A stretch of DNA of 64,000 nucleotides from Clitoria ternatea (taxonomy: Eukaryota; Streptophyta; Magnoliopsida; Fabales; Fabaceae). The stretch is taken from the NCBI GenBank assembly GCA_037962975.1, contig CM075669.1:107772501-107836500 (forward strand). The letters run 5' to 3'. Shown piece by piece: positions 12,601 through 22,511 of this stretch (the stretch's first letter is position 1; each line of letters begins with the position of its first letter). A program made the translations under genes and the position numbers. The notes under the pieces are model-generated. The model worked only from the letters and a program-made list of their open reading frames with translations, was not told where the DNA came from and did not search any database.

Positions 12601-13138
12601 GAGAGGCAAAGGCCAAGTTTATCAAAGATTTTCATGAGAAGGTTAAAAACCAAATACAAACTAAGAATGAACACTATGCTCATCGTACTAATAAGAAGAG
12701 AAAGGAAGTCACCTTTGAGGTTGGAGATTAGGTTTGGTTACATCTTAGAAAAGAGAGATTTCCAAACTTAAGAAAATCCAAACTTGACCCTAGGGGTGAT
12801 GGACCTTTCCAAATACTCAAGAAAATGGGGAATAATGCGTATGTCCTTGATTTACCTGGGGAATATGGTGTGAGTGCTTCATTTAATGTATCTGACTTAT
12901 CTCCTTTTGATATGAAGAGGATGATGCCTTAGATTTGAGGACAAATCCTTTCAAAGAAAGGAAGCATAATGAGGAAATCCTAAGGGAGGACCCACACACC
13001 ATCTTGGACAAAGGACTAGAGGCTTATAAAGGGCCCCTCACAAGGGCCAAGTCTAAGAAAAGCAAGGAGACCATCCATAAAGCCCTATCTGCCTTTATCT
13101 CTTTGTTTAATAGGCCTAAGCCCAATGGAGATACTTAG
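9609..13138 (+). pseudogene. pol of the inner gypsy element (protease, RT, RNase H, integrase), decayed
   Basis: Domains in order are protease (IMDSGSYANVVSQ at about 9,714), RT (about 10,330-11,090), RNase H (about 11,115-11,660; ECDASNVGIGAVL, VADALSRRH) and integrase (about 11,870-12,420; MDFVLGLPR, FDRDTKFLSHFW), ending in FNVSDLSPFDM. The frame then runs across the LTR boundary at 12,967 to a stop at 13,136, adding a basic GPLTRAKSKKSKETI segment. Defects include in-frame stops (10,527; 11,097; 12,375), frameshifts near 11,460 and 11,990, and changed catalytic residues. RT has Tyr for Asp at 10,704 and Asn for Asp at 10,896. Integrase has Gln for Glu at 12,381. Confidence 0.8.
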
Positions 13139-13782
13139 AGGATCTATTTGTTTTCATCTTTTAATATAGATCATAATTAGATTCTCTAGTCATATAGGTT
13201 TTATTTGGGCCTTACAAGATCAAATGGGCCACTTTAAGGCCATATACTCTCATTTTGGGCCATGTAGAGGCCATACCTTTCTCTCTTAGCATCATTGGGC
13301 CTAGGAAGCATGGAGAAGCCCAATAATGCTCTCCTTGGCCAAATGCTCCATAGCCTATATAAAGGCTTCTCCTTTGTAAAATCAACACACATTAATTCAT
13401 TTTAAGATTTTAACACCTTGAGTGTAAACTTTTAGTGAGAAATTCTCCTCCTTCTCTCTAGGATTTGTGAGGCTCTTGCAAGCTCTTATCCAAGGGGTCT
13501 CTCCCTCCTTGGTGGCAAGATTACGAGTTATCTCCCTCTCTTGGGAGTGGCCTCCAACCTTTCCTTTCCCTTTCATTTGGTTTCCACCTTCCACTTCCAC
13601 CATTTCCCTTTCACTTCCACCTCCTTCTACTTCTATTTCCGTCTACTTCTTTAGAGTTTTTTCCATTTTGAGTTTTGGTTTCCTACTTGAAGAAAAGAGC
13701 ATTACCTTGGCTTGAAGGATTGAAGAAGGAAAGATCCAAGATCCACCCTTTCTTAAGGAGCTTAGAAGAAACTCCTACATCA
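12967..13782 (+). repeat. 3' LTR of the inner gypsy element
   Basis: 816 bp, about 95% identical to the 5' copy by manual count. It is preceded by a purine-rich stretch AAAGAAAGGAAG (12,953-12,964), a likely polypurine tract. A TATA box lies at 13,356-13,363. It is followed by AGGGC, the target duplication. Confidence 0.9.
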
Positions 13783-13787
13783 AGGGC

Positions 13788-15153
13788 AGAGGCCTTCTTC
13801 TGCTTGGGTGCAACCCGGTTCTCCCCAGTTACGTTGGCCTCGATCCTAGCCAAGTGCTTGTGGAGGGATTCGAGGGCGTCTACACCTAGGTTTCCTGAAA
13901 CAAAATTCATAAGTTAATACCGGAGTGGATCATAAATATCAAGTAAAGGGAAATAAAATGGAGGAATACCTAAATGAATGAGGTACTCATCTCTAACTTT
14001 GGTACTCCCAAGAAGAGCCTAACATTTTAAAGGAGAGCCTCAAGAGAGGTTATGGAGAATGTCCACGATGAGTAACGAGTATTTAGAGAGTTGACTCTCT
14101 TCCACCGTATATGCAGAACTCTCTAGGAGGAAGTGTTGGTGAGTCCAGCTGGTGTGGATTAAGAACCGGCCTTCCTCATCTTTCCAGAATAGGGGTCAGG
14201 TCCTTTGGTGAAGACATTGAAGTATGCATTCTTGAAGGAAGCCCTCTTAGTCTTCCAAGACTCTGCAAAGGCTTTGAAATTGTTGATGTCGCTTGACATC
14301 GGAGGTTGATGAAGCCCATTTCGGTGCCACCACGACGCATGACTCTTGCATACCGGAAGAAAAGGGCAACGATGGAAGTGAAGTCGGGGTACTTCCCAAG
14401 GACCTCTAAAGCAAGGATCAGGCCTCATCCGTTAGGGTGTAGCTGGCTTGGGGCAGCATCCAAAAATTGAAGCATACCCATCTCAAATTTGGTGAAGGGG
14501 AACCGGACTCCAACCTTTGTTGTAGTAAATTCATGGAAAAAATAAAAATTTGTCACGGGGGATATGGCAGACCGGTTCCTCAAATGTTGGGGCATAAAGA
14601 ATGAAAGAATTGGCGTACTTCCTAGACCGCCAAAAGCTACCAGCATCCATCTCAACTTCATCATTACTATCCGCATGGCAGTTCAGAGCAGTAACAACGT
14701 CCCTGAATACCCAGAAGTAAGGATCCTCCACTTTGCAGGTAAGCCAATCCACCCTATCCGCTATTAAGTAGGTGTCTTCAGGATTGTTCCTCACTACAGG
14801 AGAGCCAGAGTTATCCATAACTATGACATGTTCTAAAAAAGGAACAGTTAAGTAAAAGTTAGTGTCATCAGTGTAGTAATAGACTATGTTGGAATCTGCA
14901 TCTCGGTTCAAAGAGGAGAGCGGTACTGGAGATTGCATGATGGGGAATTGATAGGGAGATTCCAGACTAGGGGAAAACCACTAGATTCGGCAAGTCTTCG
15001 CCCCGTGTCCTATCCTCACCCATCAATGAATATTTATTTGTGTTAACTGGGGTCCATGTCAAGGAACTTCGGGAGGCCAAGAGATAGAAGGATTGGAGAT
15101 AATCTCCACCGAACTATCTCCTTCAGGACCGTTGTTAGAGGAATACTCTGACA
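13788..15153 (-). pseudogene. Antisense extra ORF of the Tat element, N-terminal part (PF04195-like)
   Basis: On the minus strand the frame opens at ATG 15,153 (MSEYSSNNGPEGDSSVEIIS) and runs with several frameshifts to the gypsy insertion point. Blocks include CHIPRDKFLFFP and FPFTKFEMGMLQFLDAAPSQ followed by LHPNG. The latter is the core pattern of the plant family PF04195 (putative gypsy-type transposon), with the usual LAPxQLHPNxW motif. Further on comes a basic KQKKASAL stretch that continues at 5,319. Family assignment is from memory of the motif and needs a profile search. Extra ORFs in antisense orientation downstream of pol are known in Tat-lineage elements; their role is unknown. 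Confidence 0.6.
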
Positions 15154-15740
15154 TCTTTAAAAAATATATAAAAGTGTGGGTACCGAAATGAGAAAGGAAT
15201 GGCTACCTGAGTTATAAATTTTGGTAGTACTTTGAGTTCGGGCCAAGACGAAGTGCAGAGTTTGGATAATGGAGAGAGAGAGAGAGAGGTTCGGTATAGA
15301 AGCAGCAAAAGTGAAGAAGTAACTGAAGCACCAGGAAGCTTTTATAGGAGGCAAAGTGAACAATGGGCCAAAGTTGAAATGTCACGGCCCATGGAAGAAG
15401 TGGAAGGTGAAGCGTCACAACCCATTAAACCAGCGTCTTTTCAAATCCACCAGACATGACCGTTCTGACATCAAGGTGCATGGTGAAAATGTACCACTAA
15501 TGATTAGCCATGTCAGCGATCTAGCCACCTTATTTCTCCATTGGGTTTCGGATGAAGTGCATTAAAACACAATCTTTAGCTATGATCAGGGAGACCATCA
15601 CTACGGCCAAAGTTCTAAAAAGTTCAATAATTATGACTATGGAGAAAATCGCCACCATGGCAAACAATACTTCATTTCGATGATAACGTTGAAATAGCTT
15701 ATCGTTGTAACATAATTGCAATAACAAGCTAGGGGGCAAA
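15154..15740 (+). other. Tat 3' untranslated region with polypurine tract
   Basis: No convincing ORF; overlapping short frames on both strands are low-complexity. AGCTAGGGGGCAAA (15,727-15,740) resembles the polypurine tract that precedes the 3' LTR in Tat/Ogre elements. Confidence 0.5.
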
Positions 15741-16378
15741 TAATCCATTGAAAACACCAGTCAACAGGCTAAGGTAAGTTATACCGGTAAATACATATGC
15801 CAAATAAATACAAGGCTGTAAGTATTGCAAACTATTGTAAGAAATCCGGATAGGGTACATGAGCACCAATGTAATCACACAAGTCAAGGTACTTGAACAA
15901 TAACAAACAACTAAGGTTCTATACAGAATAGGTAAATAGACATCGGTTAGGAAAGCTGCTGTAGTTAGAGTCAGACACAAGTGGGCAACTTACACCTGCC
16001 AAAGCTGTAGTCTCAGAACCCTATCAGGAGAAGTCAAATCACCATTTGCAATTAAGGAAGAACTATAAATACAACTCATTCATTAAGACATAACAGATTT
16101 CTGGTTACTCGCAACTAAATATTTTCGTAATCACTTTTCCTTCCGTAATACCCATGCTAACTTAAGCATCGGAGCCTCTTTTGCAGTACACCTCCGATGT
16201 GTCCCTTTCAAGAACGGTTGGAATTAACTCAGTCAATAACACAAAGAGCATAGAATCCCCACTAGACCTATGTGTATAATATCGTACTCCTACTAAGACT
16301 GTGTAAAAATGTGAATTAAGATATCTTTAACATCGGCTACAAGATGGTTACTTTGAACCCCCTACACTGGTCAGAACA
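15741..16378 (+). repeat. 3' LTR of the Tat element
   Basis: About 638 bp. It starts after the polypurine tract (TAATCCATTG) and ends GGTCAGAACA. CTATAAATA at 16,063-16,071 is a TATA box, followed by the conserved R/U5-like string CTTAAGCATCGGAG (16,161-16,174). The 5' LTR is outside the window, so boundaries rest on internal signals only. Confidence 0.55.
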
Positions 16379-16566
16379 GTAAGCATATTGAAATAGTTTA
16401 CCATGTACAAGATAAAAGATTAAGGAAAGATTGATTCATTTATTGTCTGTTTCTTTAAATAATCAATTGGCTGATGCTTTTACCAAGCCTATTCATTTAA
16501 CTTCTTTCAAAGATTTCTTAAGCAAGTTAGACCTTCAAGATGTTCACAGTGCAACTTAAGGGAGAG
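16379..16566 (+). pseudogene. Ty1/copia pol 3' end (RNase H tail)
   Basis: Interrupted translation gives the HIEI / LADAFTKPIHLTSFKDFLSK pattern typical of the copia RNase H C-terminus, then a polypurine tract AAGGGAGAG just before an LTR start. The upstream part of this copia element is replaced by the Tat element, which inserted within its RNase H. At least two stops are present. Confidence 0.7.
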
Positions 16567-16738
16567 TGTTAAAAGTTTGCTATAACTCTGTTAAAAGTCT
16601 GTTATAAATGTTTTCTATTTTTCCTGTTATAATAGAGTAATAAACTCTTTTTCTGTTTTTTTGCCTATTTAAGACTAATATCTTTTGTATCCAAGACCAA
16701 TTCTTCATATACAAACAGATGTATTTTAGTTTCTTATG

Positions 16739-16742
<4 letters not shown>
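16567..16742 (+). repeat. Copia LTR (3'), possibly truncated
   Basis: It starts TGTTAAAAGTTTGC directly after the polypurine tract and ends near GAACA at the edge of a TA microsatellite. Only one copy is visible, so the right boundary is uncertain. Confidence 0.5.

Positions 16743-16778
<36 letters not shown>
16743..16778. repeat. (TA)n microsatellite
   Basis: About 18 uninterrupted TA units lie at the junction after the copia LTR. Confidence 0.95.
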
Positions 16779-16781
<3 letters not shown>

Positions 16782-17163
16782 TAAATTATAATAAAATTAA
16801 AGAAAAGACTAAGCTTTTTTACTAGAGAGAGGTCTATATGACTAACATGTTAAAGGAATAAGCTTTTTCTTGGAGAGAGGTATTTAATTATGACTAAAAA
16901 AATAAAACGTCATAAATAATTATGGGTTTATTAACCACAACGGGGATACTCCTTGCTTTAACTATAAGCTCTAGTCATCCAAATGACAAGTGAAAAAACA
17001 ATGTAAATTAAAAGACTTTCATTTTGTTTGCATAGATTATATGAAAGATGAGTATTTATATTTAAAAATATGTAAGAGAAAGCTTTCCATAACTTTCACC
17101 AAAGTTATGGCTAAGCATGTCATGGTTCAAAATGTTTTAATATATATGCTATTGTTAGAGTTT
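16779..17163. other. AT-rich spacer, nothing recognised
   Basis: No ORF or repeat structure that I can support. A duplicated phrase AAGCTTTTT..TAGAGAGAGG occurs near 16,811 and 16,860. Confidence 0.3.
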
Positions 17164-20100
17164 TGTAACATCCTCATTTTAATTAGTTGAGATATCTTCT
17201 AAGGGTACGTGAATTAAATAAAACCATTATTATTTATTTATTTATTTATTTGAGAATCGATATGTTAAAAATTTTAAAATGACCCATTAAATTAAGGAAT
17301 TAATCAGGTGTATTTTTAGGGATTAAATCGATAGGGCGATTAGTTTTAGTTGCTAGCCAAAAAGGTTACAGAACCGAACTACCCCTAACTAACTTAACTA
17401 ATTAATTCTACTTTCTTCTTCTTCTTCTTCTTCTTCTTCTTCACTACTATGCCACCCCTACTCTCACTATCAACATCATCTTTTGTTTTCTTTCTCCACC
17501 ACCACAACATAACTTTCTCCTCCAAGCCATCATCTTTATTTTTCTTCACCATCAAGTAAACTGTGTGCCTCTTCCATCACCTCCGCCATTTTCATCCTTG
17601 CTCCACAAAGGTAAGTATATCCGTGCATGTTTCTCCTCCTTTTCTATGCACATGCTTTCCATCTCATTTTTGCATGGCTTTACCTTCCATGCATGCATGT
17701 TTCCTTTTTCCATTTGTTTTGCATACTTGCATCTTGATCCATTTCATTTTAGGCATGCATGGCTTCCTTTTCTCTCGCATGCAAGGATCCATCTTTCGTT
17801 TCCCTCATATGCATGGTTACACCTCTCATTCCCTTTTTGCATGCATTGATTTTGGTCTCCCTTTTTCTCTTTCTAAGCTTGGCTATGACCACCATTGAAG
17901 GAAGTGTGAAGATTGAATCTAAAAATTCTATTTTTCAAAGCCCCGAGTGGTTGGGGTGTGTTTTCAAGGATCATTAGAAGGATTTCAAAGTTTTGAGGTA
18001 GTTTTGATGCCCCATCAATGAGATTCGTAACCCTCAGTAAGTAAGATCTTTTCGAAACTTTATCGTTTTAGCATTAAGGTGTCAGTTACGGTGCTTCGGT
18101 GGTTTATAGGTTACGAGGATATTTTTATTAATTTTTTGAAATTTTTTCAAATATAGGATATTTATGCTTGAAGCTAAATTGAAGACCAGAACCTTGTTTG
18201 GAAAGCCAGATAACTCTTAAAGGTATGTGTTGACATACGAGTGGGTTTATCATTCAAGTAGTCAGTAAGAATTTTATTTCGGGAATGAATTTTAAAAATT
18301 AACTATTTACATCGAATATTAAAGCCCAAAAATGTTGATTTTTTAAAAATAAAAATATAATTATTATTTGCATTATAAGGTAATGTTGTGGATTAAAGTT
18401 GAGTGCTTAATGAGAGTTAATAATGTTATTATATGAATTAAATCATGAAGTGTCATTAATTATATTGGTTGGTATGTGTTTAGAGTAATGACTAATGGTG
18501 GTGCTGATAATGTTATGGAAATTGAATTTGTGTTATGAGATAATATTTATAAATTGAAGCCTAATGCTTAATATTGTTGATGATTAATTGATAATATTTC
18601 TATTGGAAAGTTGTTGACTATGCCCTATGATGGTGCTATATGTGTGTATGTGTATGTTAAAGCTTGATATGTTGGTTATGTGTTGTTGACAATTTATTGA
18701 TTGGTGATAAATTATTTGTGTTTAGAAGTAATCTAGTAGCTTCATCTATTGATCTATGTATACATGTGAATTGATAAATGATGGATTAAGGGTTATTAAG
18801 GATAGTGGATCTAGGCTATGATGTCTCTATTATGGGAAGTTACGCTCTGAATACATGCATATTACATTGACTCATTACATCATATGCATTGGTTACTATA
18901 GTGTTTTAATTCGCTCGACACTCAGATTTGTTGTATGGGCACGCCAATTATAACACTCAGATTTGTTGTGCGGTTCTCAAGGTATCGTTGTTTATAGCAC
19001 TCAAATTTTTTGTGTGGTTACCAAGATAACCACCAATTTATAACACTTAAATTTGTTGTGCGGATTATCTAATTTGACACTCAGGTTTGTCATTGATTAA
19101 GTCAGATCTACATTACATGCTTTTATGTATTTGAAAATATATGATTGAAAGTCCATAACATTTGATCATTTGCATTGAGAAAATAGAAACCTGTGTATAG
19201 GTATTGGAAGAATTAAAGGTATCTGGTTATGTTTGGAATTGAATTGATGATTGATATATATATGGTGATATTTGAAATTGAATTGATGATTAAGATATGG
19301 TTTGTTGAATTATATGTCATTATGTCGTGGTTATGATATATCAAAAAATATAACCCAATGGGTGACTTTTATTTATAAATTACTATTTACTACTTTGAGT
19401 GTTACTCACCATTCGACCTTTATTTTAATGAGTTTTCAGGGTGACAATGCCACCTGGTGAGCTCGGAGGTGGAGTGATGCAATGCTAAATGAGAAAATTG
19501 TAACTAATTGTGCGTGTGTGATGATATGAGGTCTAAGGTATAACCCTTCGATTGGCTTAAAATGGCAAGTGTGCATATATATATAAGGTTTGAGGCCATT
19601 TTTTAGTATGCATGATGATATGTGAAATTAATTATATGATTGTTAGTGGATAGGTATCTGACACCTCACTAGAGGTTTAGAGTATGTCTTGCCATAATAT
19701 TATGATTAAGAACTTAATCCTCTCTATGTCTAGGAATTATTTGAACAAAAGAGATTGTGAATTGAAGTATTGATTGTGTTAGATATGTCATACGCTAAAT
19801 TAGAGATTCATTGATTCCCTACTCATATCGTCATATATAGGAAGGGAAGATACCCTGTTAGGGACCTGTAGCTCGGGAAGGTCCATCCTTAAGCTTGCTT
19901 CGGGCTTATGGTTTTCTATTTCCACAGTGTGTTGTTAAGTCGCATGTCGCGTGTCACTTAGGTTTTTAGGGTTAGTTCATTGGGGTTATCTTGTTTGAAG
20001 CAAAAAATTTCCTCTAATTTCAAGGATTAATTCTAGGAATTTAGGCGCGATGCCACAAGTTTTACACTCTATTGTTTTATTTTGAAAATTTTGGCATGTC

Positions 20101-20433
20101 GAGGTTGATTAAACATAGAAGAAGACCTTTGTGTATCCACTTAAGACCTAATGATAAACTTAAGACCTAATGATAAAGAGTTACAAATCAGTCTTGCTAG
20201 ATTGGTCATCTTTTTGTCTCTTCCCCTTTTGTAATTTTAAGAGAAATCTCTTTTAGTTTTTAATGTAAGTTGTGTAAGAAAATTTCTTTAAGTTGTAACA
20301 TATTTAATTCTTTTCTTATTTTTAGCCCTATATTGAAAAATGTAAATTTCTAGTTTATAAATAATTGACTTAAAATATGAGTTTCTTTTACAAATATGTT
20401 TATTATTTAACCTTAAAAATTAATGATGTTACA
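17164..20433 (+). repeat. LTR-like tract (possible large solo gypsy LTR or degenerate element)
   Basis: It starts TGTAACATCC at 17,164 and reaches GATGTTACA at 20,425-20,433, the terminal style of gypsy LTRs. Inside are a CTT microsatellite (about 17,411-17,440), a repeated CACTCAGATTTGTTGTG motif and a TGACAATGCCACCTGG block (19,442-19,457) like segments of Tekay-type LTRs. No gag or pol is present. The flanking five bases (AGTTT and TGCTG) do not match, so a single intact solo LTR is not proven. ORFs at 17,563-17,977 are Phe/Ser/His-rich and not believed. Confidence 0.35.
18921..19095 (+). repeat. Short tandem motif array, CACTCAGATTTGTTGTG
   Basis: Five copies spaced about 35-60 bp apart with small changes (CACTCAAATTTTTTGTG, CACTTAAATTTGTTGTG, CACTCAGGTTTGTCATT) lie inside the LTR-like tract. 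Confidence 0.7.
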
Positions 20434-22511
20434 TGCTGCATGTCAAATGTTCATTGGTTGATGAACAAAACTCAAAATAAAAAAAATACATTGCATGAGG
20501 ATTAAGCCTAATACCTACCATATAAAAGATCATCTACTCAATAACTAAATCACAGCTTCATTTAAGCCGATATTTGACAACTGTTATATATATAGGATGA
20601 AAGATTATATTTTTTTAGTGTTAGTTTAAATACAATATGAATGTGGTGAGTTGTATGATAAAATATAAACTCATTATATTATGTACTTAACTCATCATAT
20701 TATGTATTTTAAATATTGAATATATTTTTATTTAAAAATATATTACTATTAAACACATTTATTATATTTAAGGTATTTTTAACATTATTAAAGAATACAT
20801 TTATTATATAATTTTAAAATATTTTTATTGAAAATATAACTATTAAAAATATTTTTAATAATATTTATTGTTAAATTCATATTAATATTTAATAAAAATA
20901 TTATATTATTTAAAAATATATTTAATAAATATATATTTAAATATATTATGATTATCATATTTAATAATAAATAGAATTTAATTTTAATACATTATTAGTG
21001 TAATTTTTTTACACTAACATCCAATCATAGATTGCAATGTAAACAATCAACCTTGATTTTTATAATAATTATTTTAAACGTTATATCTATGATAAGTTCT
21101 AATTAGTTTTCACTGTAAAACTTTTTATATTGATAGTGTATGATAATTTAACTTTAATAAATTTTATTATTATTATTATTATTTTAAAGTACATGATATG
21201 TTGGTTATATAAATTAATAAAATAATATGAATTTATATTTTATCTTATAGATGTACTTTTTCCATGTTATATTATCATCACTAAAAAAAGTATCAAGTGT
21301 TATTCTATATATGAGACAATGGCTGCGTATGGACTTAAATGGAAATGTAGTTTACTGATTGAGTAACTGATCTATGAGTTTAATCTCTAACCAATACATT
21401 TTCCCAATCTTTAACTTTACTCATCAAGCAATAAAAATTTAATGTAATATAGGTTTATGCTTTTGGGATATGCAAAACTATTATGTTATTTTATTATTTG
21501 GCTTCAGATTCACGAATCAACCGGCAGTTGTTAAAATGTTACACACATGTAATCCAAAAGGTACGGCCATTCATTAGAAGTAGCAAGGTTGAGTTTACAT
21601 TTTTTTTTATTATTATACTCAAAGAGGAAAAAGAGATTGAGAGAGATTGTGCAATAATTACTCTTCAGCCATTTGCTTAAAGCTTATGCTCTTCAAATTC
21701 AAATAACCCCAAAAGTCACATTCCTCTTACCTACTTGGAACAAGTCTTTCTTCTATTAAAATTGTGTAGAATCTTCATACCTGGATCTGCATCTGTGTTG
21801 TAAACCTCCCATAAAATGTTATGGTTGCTAGTTGCCATCAATGAATTGTGGCTAAGTTTACCACACAAATAAAGAAGGTAAGAAATAAAGATTGTAGGAA
21901 GATTTTTTACTTTAATTTCTACTAAACATGTTTTTTAAAAGAAGTAACGAGTTTTAATTGTTATCACTTTAAATGCGTCTCTAATACATGGACAATAATT
22001 TTATTAATTTTCCCTTTTCTTTTCCCCTTTTAAAATAAATCATGTCACATACATAACTTGTATCTAAATAAGACTTATTTATTAACTTTTTAAATAAATT
22101 TTCCTCTTGGTGACAATGAAATGTATACAATGCTACATTGACATGTTCATGTTACCTATTTTTTCCATTTAAAATGTTTTTGGTCTTCATGTTTTCATCT
22201 ATTTTTAATTTTAGTCGCTTATTTTTTATTGATCATTCTTATGTTATTAAATATGTTAAAATTAATTTTATCACGAAAAAGACTTGTATATTTTAAAAAG
22301 TTAAAAAATAAAATAAATTGTAAAAACTAAATAGGAGACGGATGACAACATTTTTATTTGTTGAATTAGCAATTATAAATTTAGTATATTATAAAAAAAA
22401 TTTAATATATTAAATAATATAAATAATAAAACTAATGTGTCAAAACTTCCTAAGCCATTATGAGCAATATATCTCACAGCATGTTACATTTCTCTTGTTT
22501 GTTATAACATA
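20434..22511. other. AT-rich intergenic region upstream of the receptor kinase gene
   Basis: Runs of A/T dominate, especially 20,580-21,260. A 65-codon ORF at 21,483 has no recognisable domain. The kinase promoter must lie in the 3' part, but I cannot place a convincing TATA box. Confidence 0.4.

Larger units (their letters stand above)
5325..13782 (+). mobile_element. Ty3/gypsy retrotransposon, full length but decayed, inside the Tat antisense ORF
   Basis: Direct LTRs (5,325-6,139 and 12,967-13,782) flank a PBS, a 2.3 kb leader, gag and pol. The 5 bp AGGGC occurs at 5,320-5,324 and 13,783-13,787, a clear target duplication. The LTRs begin TAAT instead of TG and end in CA. By eye the LTRs differ at about 40 positions (near 5%), so the insertion is not recent. 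Stops interrupt gag and pol, and catalytic residues are lost in RT and integrase, so it cannot move by itself. The C-terminal pol style (FNVSDLSPFD, then GPLTRAKSKK) suggests a Reina/CRM/Galadriel-like chromovirus; lineage is uncertain. Confidence 0.9.
920..16378 (+). mobile_element. Tat-lineage Ty3/gypsy retrotransposon, 5'-incomplete, nested
   Basis: The order along + is pol (RT tail, RNase H, second RNase H, integrase), a tandem-repeat block, an antisense extra ORF, a polypurine tract (15,728-15,740) and a 3' LTR ending in CAGAACA at 16,378. Two successive RNase H domains are a known hallmark of the Tat clade (Tat/Ogre/Retand). The element is split by a younger gypsy element at 5,325-13,782 and probably by an LTR at its left edge. 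On the right it abuts a copia RNase H frame, so it probably inserted in a copia element. Many stops in pol show it is dead. Confidence 0.75.

Noticed and set aside
17563..17977. Overlapping plus-strand ORFs rich in Phe, His and Ser
   Set aside because: Three frames overlap in pyrimidine-rich LTR-like DNA; composition explains them.
18921..19095. CRISPR-like array
   Set aside because: Only five diverged motif copies with unequal spacing in plant nuclear DNA.
17164..20433. A proven solo LTR
   Set aside because: The termini fit, but the five flanking bases on the two sides do not match, so it is listed only as LTR-like.
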